This document shows positions 10,060 to 19,525 of a DNA stretch of 20,026 nucleotides, piece by piece; position 1 is the first letter of the stretch, and every line of letters begins with the position of its first letter. This DNA is from Psilocybe azurescens (Eukaryota > Basidiomycota > Agaricomycetes > Agaricales > Agrocybaceae), in NCBI GenBank assembly GCA_023853785.1, contig JAJIRX010000485.1, forward strand, positions 1 to 20,026, read 5' to 3'. The notes under the pieces were generated by a model, which worked only from the letters and a program-made list of their open reading frames with translations, did no database searches and had not been told where the DNA came from. A program made the translations under genes and the position numbers.

Positions 10060-10245
10060 TCACACCACACCTTCTCCCCTCGCCTCATCGCATCGCATCG
10101 CACACCCGCTCATCACATCTCATCTCATCCCCTCTCATTGTATTTCATCTCGTTGTATTTCTTCGTCAATACTGAACTCATGTCATCCTATCACATAACA
10201 TCTTATCATAGCACACCGCACCATACCACATCAACTCCGATTTTG
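10060..10245 (+). repeat. CATCR/CATCT pentamer-like low-complexity tract
   Basis: The tract contains irregular runs of CATCG, CATCT, CATCC and CACACC, such as GCATCGCATCGCA near 10090, with CTATCCTATCCTATA following just downstream at about 10253-10266. It is non-coding in all frames and has the character of a degenerate microsatellite. Confidence 0.6.
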
Positions 10246-11992
10246 TTATTTCTATCCTATCCTATACTATTGACCTAGCGAATACAATGCCTCCTTCATC
10301 CGAGTCATCAGCGTATATGATCCCTTTCCTTAGCGTAACCTGGACGTTGAGGCTAAACTTCAAACTGTGGAGTGAATTGAATGAGGAATGAAGAAAAGAG
10401 CGATCTACCACCGCTTTGAGTATTTTTCTTTTTTTTTTTTTTTTGTTTAGGTTAGATTCGATTTCTTCCTTGGTTGGTTGATTCGTGGGTCCGATGCTCT
10501 ACGATGTAATGCTGATCTGTATGATATAGTGCACGCTGTGCTGCTCCCCATGTATTCATACGATACGTATCTCAGTATATAAGCGCTGAGGTACTGTGCG
10601 TTCGGAGCAATCTGCGTTCAAATTGATGCACGACACGTCATATTCTCAGTCATATAGTGTCACCCCGAATATAGATAGATGCTGCACGAACATCGCTAGG
10701 TACTGCTAACGGCATCTCGCGTTCGAGGATGGAGAATTATTAATGGGCGCTTGAGGGTTTTCCTCCCGACTGCTGGCCAAATGCTATGATTGACCGTCAT
10801 TTTCTTCAGATGTGGAGATAGCCTCAGTGATTCCTCGTTCCTCGAAATCCACTGCCGCCTGCCGAACATGTTACAGGTAGATCACAGTATTCGATGCAGT
10901 AGACGACGCAACAACAGTGCCGCGCCAGTTCTGAGACGCATTAATTACTCGAAGTCGGTTTCTATACCCTGGCAATAACAAAATATCTCGTACCGATTAA
11001 GTTCTGTTAGAATTAACGTCAGAAGCCTATCGCAGCCGAATTTATGTGGAAGAATCAATGAATATGCAGAGGTAAATCAGGTACAGTATTCTTGACTGTT
11101 GTACCTTGCGTAAATTCTCTGTTAACTGCTTTGAATGATCGTCTTTCCAACAATATTCAATTCACTGTACCATCCGGTTCAATGAAAGCACTTAGATATA
11201 TTGTATAATCGATCATACCCACACCCTACGGAGTCGATGCTTGTAATCAGGCTACAGTTGTGCTATCACCAAGTAAACCTATTATGTCCACAAGTTCCTG
11301 CAGACAATAGTTCTATACAACATAACCCCCGGACAACTTCCAGTTTACCGAATTTATTAACGATGTTCGAAACGGCAGCAGCCACCTTGTTATGAGCAAC
11401 CAACTGTCTATATTTGCGTCCCAAACGACCTTAGTGTCCGAGAGCACTTAGCGATCGCCTCAGTTTCTTGGTCTATCAAGCCATTGTTGATTAATGATTG
11501 CCTATATTGCCCACTTGACTCAAATCATCCGGTGTTCGCTTAGTAGGTTAGCGTGTTCTTATGTGTTCATACATGGTTTCTGGGCATCCTGAATATGCAT
11601 AGCTTAATGGCAGTGCATCCCTGTATAAGCTACGGTTGACACTGTCCCGGCTTATATACGGCATAAGTGCTACCAATTACTTGCGTTCAGCTACTTAAAG
11701 CCGATCTGTGCAAAGAAGACTCATTGATGAACGTGCTGGTGGCTGTGGTATATGGTTCTATTCTTGTAGATACATTTGTACCGTCCCTAGGCTATGTCAG
11801 CATGAACCCAAAGTCCACTATAATACCCACCAGTTTCCAATCATTTGGCCCCTTTGCTGTTATGAATTTTGCCCCAATCGTTTCTTCACACTTGAAGCAC
11901 TCGATTCGACACTTACAGTGATTGAAAGCTACTTCAACCACTTCTCTTACCTTACACTCATTCCGCCCGGGTATCACCCATCCAGCAGCCAA
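10246..11992. other. Long intergenic region upstream of the NLR-like gene
   Basis: A T-run of about 17 bases lies near 10428-10444 and a TATA-like TATATAAG near 10577. Short frames at 10790-10978, 11201-11395 and 11667-11921 show no family resemblance. The frame 11708-12115 is open, but only its last part, from the ATG at 11993, looks like protein. A pyrimidine-rich stretch (11941-11965) precedes that ATG, as is common in fungal promoters. I see no transposon ends in this interval. Confidence 0.4.
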
Positions 11993-14508
11993 ATGTTCCC
12001 ACAGCGCAGTAATTTCATAATCAATGGTGGTCATTTAGTAAACGTCCAAGGCGATTATCACTACAATGTAAACAGGGACACTGGTAAGAACTCTTTGCTG
12101 CCAAACTCACGCTAGAGCATTTATTTGCATGTTCATGTAAGGACTACACGTTCTTGGGCAGCATATTGCCTCTGGCGCAATGTTCGATTCCTCTGCACGA
12201 CACCCGCCCGGAAAGTGTCATCCCGGGACGCGAGAAAAAGCACTCAAGATCATAACAGATTGGATTATCGACCCTGCTCCCGATCACAGTGTGATATGGC
12301 TGTACGGCCCAGCAGGATCCGGAAAATCAGCGATCGCACAGTCAATCGCAGAGCTTCTCTGGCAGTTATATCAAAGTCAATATGCCGGCAGCTTTTTCTT
12401 CGCCGCCGGAGACAACATGGGTAGGGGAGATGGCAACAAACTCTTTTCGACACTTGCATATCAGCTTGCAGTACAATTCCCGCCCTACTGCCCTTCATAA
12501 ACGACACATTGTTCAAAGATCCGATGCTTCCTACGAGGTCCATGGAAATTCAAATCAAGGCTCATAGTTGGTCCTCTCTCACAAGTATCAAACTGGTCGG
12601 CCCATACGCCTACCATTATTATAGACGGCCTCGATGAATGTGCGAATTCGACCACTCAGAAGAACATCCTTTCTCTCATATCCTATTATATTCGTCATCA
12701 TAACTTACCCCTTCGATTTCTTATTGCCAGCCGTCCCGAATATTGGATCAGGGATGCATTTGAAGTAGCGACTATTCACGATCTCACACTGCCCATATCA
12801 CTCAATGAGATCGGAGACGCAAATGGCGATATCGAGAAATATCTTATCTCTGAATTCAGCGAGATTTGCAACAAATACAGCCGCATCATGTCATCTGTGG
12901 TGCAACCGTGGCCACCCACACGCATAGTCAAACGCTTCGTCGAAGAATCATCCGGCCAGTTTATATATGCATCCACTATCGTCAAATTTGTTGGCTACTC
13001 GTCCGACTTCTGTGACCCTCGAGAACAGCTCCGGATATTGACGACGGCTGGACCTCATCGTGCCACTGCGTTCTCAACCCTTGACGCCCTATATGCCGCA
13101 ATTCTATCGCGTATCCCTGATATTCATCGAGCAGCACTGAACCTGGTGCTTGGAGGCATTATTCTCGAGTTGACCGTTCAAGCAATAGAGATTTTTCTCG
13201 GAGTCGATGCTGGAGCGATATCTATCATTTTAGAAGCTCTCAACTCCCTCATTGAAGTAGAACAGATGAATTTTAAAGTCGAAGAGGCTTTGGAAGTGTT
13301 TTATGGTCCGCGTGGCTATCCAGAAGAAACGAAAATCAAGTTTTGCCATTTATCATTTCGGGAATTTCTCCAGAATCAACCTCGCTCAGGACAATATTTT
13401 GTGGACGTGGTCGAAATTTCTAATCAGTTCTTGTTTACTATTTTCAATCTGTTTGGGGATGCTTTAGCGCAGAAGCCAGAAGTTGAACAACATAGAACTT
13501 AGTAAGCTCATTCGCTTTGTCTAAAATTTATACTAATTATCTTTATTGAATACACCAACAGTATAATAAGAACAATGTCTTTACAGCAGTTGCTAAACAG
13601 CATACCCAAGCCACCTAGCATTCTGTGGAATATCAACACTTTAAAAGCTCTTGAAGTAGAGCTCGACTTGAAGTTCAAAGCCTTCATTTCGTCCGATTCC
13701 AACAATATTCTATATTGTTCATATTTATTGCAATATCTGAAAATCTTTCGTTTCTGGACGGACAAACTATATCCCAACCAATCCCGTTACACAAATACTC
13801 TGGACCTCGCTGAGTGCAGAATCATACATTATCTCAAAGAAAATGATATGCTCAGTATTACCCCACTAGTAATCTACGCCTCGTATGGCGGTGATACTAT
13901 CGGCGTTGACAGAATGAGTCAGCTTCGGGAAGTGAACCTATCGAGTGAGATACCCCATTGTTTCCTGTCTGTTTGGTGGGAGTGGGAGCGGTTAAGTTTT
14001 AGGCATCCATATGCTGCAAGACTATCCTACTTCAGCATATACATTTATCAATGCGGGGACGAGGAATTGCTTTCTCGATGGATCAAGGAGTCAATGCGAC
14101 TCATGTGTCTTTGTTTGACTATATTGGGTTATGATACCGTAAAGCGTGCCAAAAATCCAAATGCGTAAGTTTTATACTGCTTTGATACATATATTATTAA
14201 CCGATATTTTTGCCAAATCAAGCCCAAACTTGCTACCCGATGCTGAGGTTGACTCAAGAAGGACTATTCTGAGATCCTTCTTTGATTCCAACCGAATTCG
14301 GGGATCAAGGATAAAGCATTTACTCTCCGATGCACGGGGACGATTGTTTTTGACACTTTTACTGGATCCCAGGCTGTGGAACATATTTTGTATACGCGGA
14401 TCTGAGATGGAAATGGGGCCGAATGACTTTGCATTAGATGCAATAAGCTGGATACACGCAATACTGGCACGTATATATTTATATCTCCTGGAGGTCGTAT
14501 GGCACTAA
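11993..14508 (+). CDS. NACHT-domain NLR-like NTPase (STAND family), four exons, two frameshifts
   Basis: Exon model: 11993-12083, 12142-13501, 13562-14164 and 14223-14508. Introns are 58, 60 and 58 nt with GTAAGA, GTAAGC and GTAAGT donors, and all three keep phase. Conceptual length is 779 residues. The leader has 'QRSNFIINGGHLVNVQGDYH', followed by 'HIASGAMFDSSARHPPGKCH', the usual entry to mushroom NACHT proteins. The P-loop GPAGSGKS is at 12306-12329 (about residue 86), Walker B IIIDGLDEC at 12615-12641 (about 189) and ASRPE at 12726-12740. 'FCHLSFREFL' marks the winged-helix-like end of the NTPase region. No WD40, ankyrin or TPR repeats follow; the C-terminal 300 residues belong to no family I can name. 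NLR-like proteins are ATP-driven switches implicated in fungal nonself recognition. One base is missing near 12480 and one extra (or two missing) base lies near 12560, creating a TAA at 12498-12500 in the NTPase domain. Confidence 0.85.
12084..12141 (+). other. NLR intron 1
   Basis: The intron starts GTAAGA and ends at the AG of GTTCATGTAAG. Splicing turns the codon split G|GA into Gly and joins 'NRDTG' to 'LHVLGQHIASGAM', which restores the expected leader-to-NACHT order. Without this intron the leader frame runs to a stop at 12113-12115. Confidence 0.8.
13502..13561 (+). other. NLR intron 2
   Basis: The donor GTAAGC overlaps a TAG at 13500-13502. The branch-like TACTAAT is near 13531 and the acceptor is CCAACAG. 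Removal forms TA|T (Tyr) and keeps the frame into 'MSLQQLLNSIPKPP'. The length is 60 nt. Confidence 0.75.
14165..14222 (+). other. NLR intron 3
   Basis: Consensus donor GTAAGT, branch-like ATTAAC near 14196, acceptor AATCAAG. Removal forms GC|C (Ala) and joins 'KRAKNPNA' to 'PNLLPDAEVDSRR'. The length is 58 nt. Confidence 0.75.
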
Positions 14509-15082
14509 CTATTATGCATCATAATCATTCCTATAGTGTGATCCTGTGTCGGTATCGCTGATTGAAGAGTACGACACAGGGCTCCCGGACAGAATGTCAC
14601 AGGCAGTAACTGGGATCTATCCATCAGTAAATCGTGGAGAATCCTATCGGGTGTTATGAACACCCAAAATGCATTGTAGACGCTCGTCTACGTTATGAAC
14701 TGGTAATCATATTTTGGGCTGACTCACAATGCCATAAATTGATAGATAGTGGTAGGTTTTAAAAATATCCAAGACGCAATTTCATAAGTTGTCATCGTGA
14801 TTCTGGATCATTATGGAATTGATACCCGTCCATCTGCAGAACGATAGGGTAGCTAAAATATTATCACCAATTGTCTAGAACATATCAGATACTCAGATAC
14901 TCACAACACATTGCAAGCCAGGCAGCCATTTGTGAACTGGGTATAACATGACCAGGAGGTTCCAACACTAGAGCTTACACTTATCATGGGGTTGACCCAG
15001 TTATGAATTGGGACCAGAACCCCTGCTGAATTTTGACCATCACATTTAGGTTTTCATACCGAAAAAAGCCAAATAGTATATT
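14509..15082. other. Intergenic region carrying perfect short hairpins
   Basis: Between the NLR stop and the 3' end of the minus-strand gene there is no open gene. Perfect inverted repeats are CCTGTGTCG/CGACACAGG (14543-14551 and 14572-14580), GGGTGTT/AACACCC (14649-14655 and 14659-14665), GTAGAC/GTCTAC (14676-14681 and 14686-14691), and GGGGTT/AACCCC with an inner CCCA/TGGG (14988-15023). The two genes converge here, so part of this may act in 3'-end formation. That function is inferred, not shown. Confidence 0.6.
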
Positions 15083-15696
15083 TCAAGCAGACAAGTAACT
15101 ACTATATAAACCACTGGTATTAAACTGCCAATGCACCACTGGTGCTTCCTCGTTGGGGGACGTCATCCACGGCAAGCTCAATGGCGGAAGTAGCATTATT
15201 GAATGCAAATTCAGGCTGGTAAGCAAGTTGTGGTTAGCAGCAGAAACGGGGATAAGGCCGAGGAGGACTCACCTGTGGGCCTTAGCATTCTTGTTTATCG
15301 TTGTGAGGTGAGAAGTGGAACGGCGGTGGGCTGGAAACAGTCTTTCGGGGTTTGTTAGTGTATAATGTGGTAAGAAAAAGAGATAGAGCATCGGGAGAGA
15401 CTTACCTATGAGCCACAGGGCCACGTTCACTGCCGCGACGGGTGAAATAACAGAGGTGGTAAGGCCAAAGCGCAGACCCGGGGGTAGGAGGCCGGCGAGT
15501 GTGAGGTGGCATGAAAGAGTCGGTGGTGGGCAGGTCCATCGCGCGGCAGTCACAAGCAAAGAGCTGGCGGAGGCCACTGCTCGCTGCCTGCTCTCGCTAT
15601 CGCTCTTCGCATTATCACCGTAAAGCAGGATGGTATGGGAGCGCGCACAACATGGAGGCGGTGTTGTGTTGGGGCGAGGCTTACGCCCCTACTCAT
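15083..15696 (-). CDS. Spliced minus-strand gene, 131 aa, unknown product
   Basis: Exons on the minus strand: start ATG at 15696 in exon 15685-15696 (or a longer 19-nt microexon 15685-15703), then 15406-15587, 15273-15341 and 15083-15215 with TGA at 15083-15085. The exon total is 396 nt, exactly 132 codons. Introns of 97, 64 and 57 nt have GTAAGC, GTAAGT and GTGAGT donors. ACTAAC and GCTAAC branch sites are present in the 64- and 57-nt introns, and all junctions keep phase. A further in-phase upstream intron (15704-15795, with GCTAAC) joins an open frame with no ATG, so a longer 5' end or UTR exon is possible. The product is Pro/Ser/Arg-rich ('MPPHTRRPPTPGSALWPYH') with no domain I recognise. 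Overlapping plus-strand frames lack such splice signals. Confidence 0.45.
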
Positions 15697-15703
15697 GTTG
15701 TCA

Positions 15704-15795
15704 CTGTGGATGGCATGGGCAGGCAGTGCGATATGTTAGCAATCGGGGCTGTGGGGCTTAGCTGCGGTGGTGGAGAGGGTGGGGGTGACGCTTAC
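15704..15795 (-). other. Upstream intron of the minus-strand gene
   Basis: Read on the minus strand it has donor GTAAGC, branch TTGCTAACA and acceptor CCACAG, 92 nt. The exon 5' of it is open across 'RQTLTAPFARLWHDLKLS' but lacks an ATG before an upstream stop, so it may be untranslated or reached from another exon. Confidence 0.45.
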
Positions 15796-15909
15796 CGTGC
15801 TACCGTGGCACATGGGCGCCCTCGCTCGTTGCTGTTGTTGTTACTGAGCTTGAGGTCATGCCATAGCCGTGCAAATGGGGCCGTCAGCGTTTGGCGGTTG
15901 ACTTGATGG

Positions 15910-17232
15910 GCGTGTGAGAATGGTGTCGAAGGCCTTGAATACCAATGGCGACAAGAGTGGAGAAAGGGAGGTAGGTGGAAGTGAAGAAAGAATACAAGTT
16001 GAAGTGGGCAATTAATATTTGCAAAGCTTCAGCATGTCATGTGATCTGTGGGAAAACCGAAGTGGATCTATTTAAGACTGTCACCCTATAAATTGCACTA
16101 CTGCTCCAAGCTCCCTCCGTTGCAAGTTACTGGTGGGGTGGGTGCTCCACCTTGCACGTTGCTAAATAGATGCCGTCATCACGTCACAGGTGCGCTGACT
16201 GCTGGCGCAAGGCACATCAGCGCTACCAACACTTCCTGCTCGCAATCGCAATCACCAGGCCCACTGCCTGTCCTCTCGTCCCCCACCCCAAGTACATATA
16301 TAATAGATATAGCTTGTGTACTATATTTTCCCCTCTGATATACAGCCTAAAATCCTACTGAACGATTGTAATGAGGTGTGATATTGTGAATGTTTGGCAC
16401 ACCGGTGGCCACCTCATAATATAGTTATAGTCCCCTTGCAATGTTATATTTTCTTTGAATTATGGAAAGAATATTTTACCCAGTTGATAATGGACTACAC
16501 AACCACCTAGAATCTGGCACACATACTGTAGATTTTGATTAATCTGGTAGCCACCTTACAATCTAGTTATAATTTCTTAGCAATATTATGTTTGCTCTGC
16601 ATTCCAGAAAGAATATTGTACTTAATCTAAGACATTAGCATAATCCTATATGTCGTAGATATGTGGTTATAAACTGTTGTGTGAGTGTTATAATGTTGTA
16701 ACCGGTTCGTGAACGTCGTATTGCTAAATCAGACTTGCCCCAATTTACTGATGTCATTGGGGAGCTTGCTCCCCCTCTACTGCTGATGCCAAAATGTCTA
16801 AGCCCACATGATCCGCTGGCTTTTTGATGGTCACCCCATGAGAACTCTGAACGCAGCCTGCTGTGCTGTGCTGCTGACTGTACAATGGTCACCCGTGAGA
16901 ACTCCATCACAACCTTCCTAAAGGAGAGCGCCTCTCGCTTTTCCCTCAACACTCTTATTACTCACTGAAACTGCATCCTCGCTTTACAGATACCTTTGAA
17001 AAAACCTTTAAATTGTGTAGCCCATGTAATTACTCAGATCTATCCTTATCTGATGTGCTAATTACTAAATGCTGCTTTCATTCATTAATAGTTTTTTGGT
17101 TAGTCTCAGATTCACAGAATCAGTTTATCTGATCATCCTATTACCTGTAGCTAATGCTTCAGATCAAGTTCTGAACACAACAAAATACCTCTACCTGAAC
17201 TAATTCATTTAGCTCAATTACCACAAAATATA
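15910..17232. other. Intergenic region with short diverged repeats
   Basis: No supported gene. Two diverged copies of a roughly 75-base sequence lie at 16404-16479 and 16546-16620, beginning GGTGGCCACC and GGTAGCCACC and both ending near GAAAGAATATT. A second short direct repeat, ATGGTCACCCNNTGAGAACTC-like, occurs at about 16826-16847 and 16884-16904. A palindrome GGGGAG-CTTG-CTCCCC is at 16759-16774. The frame 16635-16952 on the minus strand is open but unlike any family I know. Confidence 0.5.
16404..16620 (+). repeat. Two diverged ~75-bp direct repeats
   Basis: Copy 1 (16404-16479) and copy 2 (16546-16620) align along most of their length, sharing TAGTTATA, GCAAT, TTATxTTT and GAAAGAATATT blocks. 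Many differences are C/T or G/A changes. GGCACAC also precedes copy 1 directly and copy 2 at a distance of about 20 bases. The origin is unknown; it could be a local duplication or part of a transposon terminus. Confidence 0.55.
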
Positions 17233-18104
17233 ATGCCTGCATATATGGTTCAAAATGTGCGACACTGCAATCCTTGCCCAAATTTCCAGAGAGTGGCTCG
17301 ATCTGTAAATCCACATAATCAAAATCAACTGTGGTGTACAACTGGTTGCCACTTTGTAAATACTGCTGTTTTTGGAAATATCCAGACATGTGAGAGGTGT
17401 AGACAAGAAGACAAGATACAAGTACTCATAACCAAAGTATGTGTCAGCAGATGATTGCTACACAGCAGATTGAAGCACAGATTGCACCTTTTATTCTTTC
17501 ACAGGAGCCAAACTCTTTTCCAGTGCCTCTGCAACCACAGCCAAATCAGAACCCTCTCAATGAATGTGCAGTTTCACCTGAGGAAAAAGTGCGGTTAGAT
17601 GAAGTAAGACATAATTTAATGGAAATTCAGATGGAAACCTGTACCAAATATAATGCATCTGTCTGGCTTATTGATAAAGTCAAAGAATCACCAAATGATG
17701 ATAAACAAATTTTGCCAAAGGCAAGTTATGCCAATTTAAAAGGAGAGCAAAGATTGGTTTTTCTTAAAACCATGGCATATTTCAAACAAATAAAGTTGGG
17801 ATTTAATGAGAATTAATGTTGATGGAACTGCAGGAACTGGAAAAATGTTTTTATTTGGGCTATATCACATGCACTTTGAGAGATGTTTGCAGATGAAATG
17901 GATAGAAAAGACTCTGTTGTTAGACTTGTACCAACAGAAATAGCAGCACCTGGAATTCATAGCTGGACTATTAATTTTGGTTTAGGTATTTCAGTTAAAG
18001 AAGGCAGTGAATTTATTCAATTAACTGGAAACTGTCTTCAATGCTATCAAACATGTTGGAATTCCACCAAACTACTCATTCTGGATGAAAAATAGAACAC
18101 AAAC

Positions 18105-18579
18105 TGTTACGATCTCAAGTTAGAATCACGCAGTGTGCGTAATCTAACCACCAATCGTTTACAAGAACAAGTTCAAGTTCAAGTTGAGCAGGTTAAGCAG
18201 GTTGGATTCTCAAGAACTAGCTAAAGAATACAATGGATCCTTCCTAGTATAAATACTATGAACTGTACAGCAAGTTGAAACAAGTTTGAATGTTCATCAG
18301 CAGATGTATATAAGAATAGAGGAAACAGATCAATCGTTCATCGAAAGATGTATCATAAAAGATGGAAGTGAAAGGAAACAGATCAAACGTTCATCAAAGA
18401 TGTATCATAAAGATGGAAGTGAAAGTCCATCAGAGATATGATGGAGTTTAGGTAGAATGATAGAAAGCAAAGTTCATCAGAGCAGGCGATGCTGTATCAA
18501 TGATGTGAAGGATGACAAAGAAAAGGAAAAGAAAAGAAAAGAAAAGAGAAAGGGAAAAGAAAAAAGACTTGTTGTAACA
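18105..18579. mobile_element. Solo LTR (475 bp) with 5-bp target-site duplication
   Basis: The element begins TGTTAC and ends GTAACA, a perfect 6-bp terminal inverted repeat of the TG...CA LTR type. It is flanked by the direct repeat CAAAC at 18100-18104 and 18580-18584. It interrupts the helicase coding signal just after Walker B. TATA-like sequences are at about 18248 (TATAAATA) and 18307 (TATATAAG), and a purine tract of GAAAA units runs over about 18517-18567. No internal retrotransposon genes are present, so it is the product of LTR-LTR recombination. The superfamily cannot be told from the LTR alone. Confidence 0.88.
18320..18423 (+). repeat. ~52-bp tandem duplication inside the solo LTR
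   Basis: Copy 1 (18320-18372) and copy 2 (18373-18423) both begin AGGAAACAGATCAA, contain CGTTCATC and GATGTATCATAAA, and end GATGGAAGTGAA. They differ by only a few bases and small indels. The duplication lies downstream of a TATATAAG box. Confidence 0.85.
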
Positions 18580-18649
18580 CAAACAGGCTGATGTGATTGT
18601 CACCTATGTTAAGCATTTTCAAATAGTGCAAATGAAAATTTTGCAGATA

Positions 18650-18782
18650 CAGTGGCTCAAAAACTGTCCCACTTTTTGCAACCTTTGAGTTAAATTGTTA
18701 ATAACATGGGAACCCTTCAACTAAAAAGTCTGAAATTAATATATGAAAAGTTGCAAAAAGTTGGATAGTTTTTGAGCTACTG
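18650..18782. mobile_element. 133-bp MITE with 33-bp terminal inverted repeats (Tc1/mariner-like)
   Basis: The left end CAGTGGCTCAAAAACT... and the reverse complement of the right end CAGTAGCTCAAAAACT... match at 30 of 33 positions, both running to CTTTTTGCAAC. The element is flanked by TA at 18648-18649 and 18783-18784. The size, TA target and CAGT termini fit a non-autonomous Tc1/mariner derivative. It lies in the helicase between 'ANENFAD' and 'GDVAQQPP', and removing it with one TA brings those parts next to each other. It has no coding capacity. Confidence 0.9.
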
Positions 18783-19301
18783 TATTCCTACAATATTTTG
18801 GAGATGTTGCTCAACAGCCTCCAATTAGAGATACACCATTCTATTCAACCGACTTCTCATATGAAAAGCATGCCTTAAATGTAGAAAGATGACATGTTTT
18901 TAACTTTTTCACCAAATCTATTACATTAAAGCATATATTTTGACAGCAAGGTGGAGATTCTGAGCAAGTCAAGTTTTGAGATGCACTGCTTATGCTTAGA
19001 ACTTATAAAACAGCAGAAGAAGATTATAATCTTTTTAAAACTCAATTTTGGGATAATATTACACCCAAAGAAAGAGCACATGCTAAAGACTTTCTTCACA
19101 TTCTTCCAACTTGAGCTGCTGTTACTACTATAAATGTCCAGTGCCTCAGTGAATTGGCTAAGCCTGTTGTAAAATACAAAGCTAAGCACAATTGTGTTGA
19201 GGTATGAAAGGCATCTGAAGAGAATGCAGATAGATTAGTGCCTGAAATTTTATTGGCAGAAGGTGCTTGTGTGGTGACTAGAAATTTATGGACTTCTAAA
19301 G

Positions 19302-19355
19302 GTAAATAAAATTTCAAGTGTTCATTCAGGTATTTGACCATATTTATTTTTTCAG
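19302..19355 (+). other. Helicase pseudogene intron
   Basis: GTAAAT donor and a T-rich stretch ending TTTTTTCAG, 54 nt. Splicing joins 'RNLWTSK' through G|AA (Glu) to 'IVNGAQGVV', the order expected for this family. Confidence 0.75.
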
Positions 19356-19468
19356 AAATAGTTAATGGTGCACAAGGAGTTGTAAAAAAGATCTGGTATG
19401 CTCCTGGATCTAATCCAAAATGAGTGATCTTCCTGCTGTTGTATTTGTTGAAATTCCAGGATATTCTG

Positions 19469-19525
19469 GTATGTAATGTAAATATTTAAACTACACATAA
19501 CCCAGCATTCATCAAAATTTAACAG
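19469..19525 (+). other. Helicase pseudogene intron
   Basis: GTATGT donor and AATTTAACAG acceptor, 57 nt. Splicing joins 'EIPGYS' through G|GT (Gly) to 'PEIPGWENINPS' in phase. Confidence 0.75.

Noticed and set aside
10060..10245. CRISPR or other regular array in the CATC-rich tract
   Set aside because: Units are irregular and only four to six bases long, with no constant spacer length; this is a degenerate microsatellite in a eukaryotic context.
11708..11992. Upstream extension of the first NLR exon
   Set aside because: The frame is open but the sequence is Cys/Tyr-rich and unlike any N-terminal domain. The recognisable leader starts at the ATG at 11993.
12471..12560. An intron removing the frameshifted segment of the NLR gene
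   Set aside because: A GT at 12471 and an AG at 12558-12559 exist, but splicing there does not restore phase, and the segment between encodes sequence expected for the NACHT family.
15511..15906. Plus-strand gene of 131 codons
   Set aside because: It overlaps the minus-strand gene, whose splice sites and branch sites are much stronger; GC-rich DNA keeps all frames open.
16635..16952. Minus-strand gene of 105 codons
   Set aside because: No splice signals, no family resemblance, and it spans a palindrome and a duplicated motif.
18084..18095. The TAG after 'LLILDEK' being caused by the LTR insertion
   Set aside because: The TAG at 18093-18095 lies before the CAAAC target site, so it is a mutation of the helicase itself.
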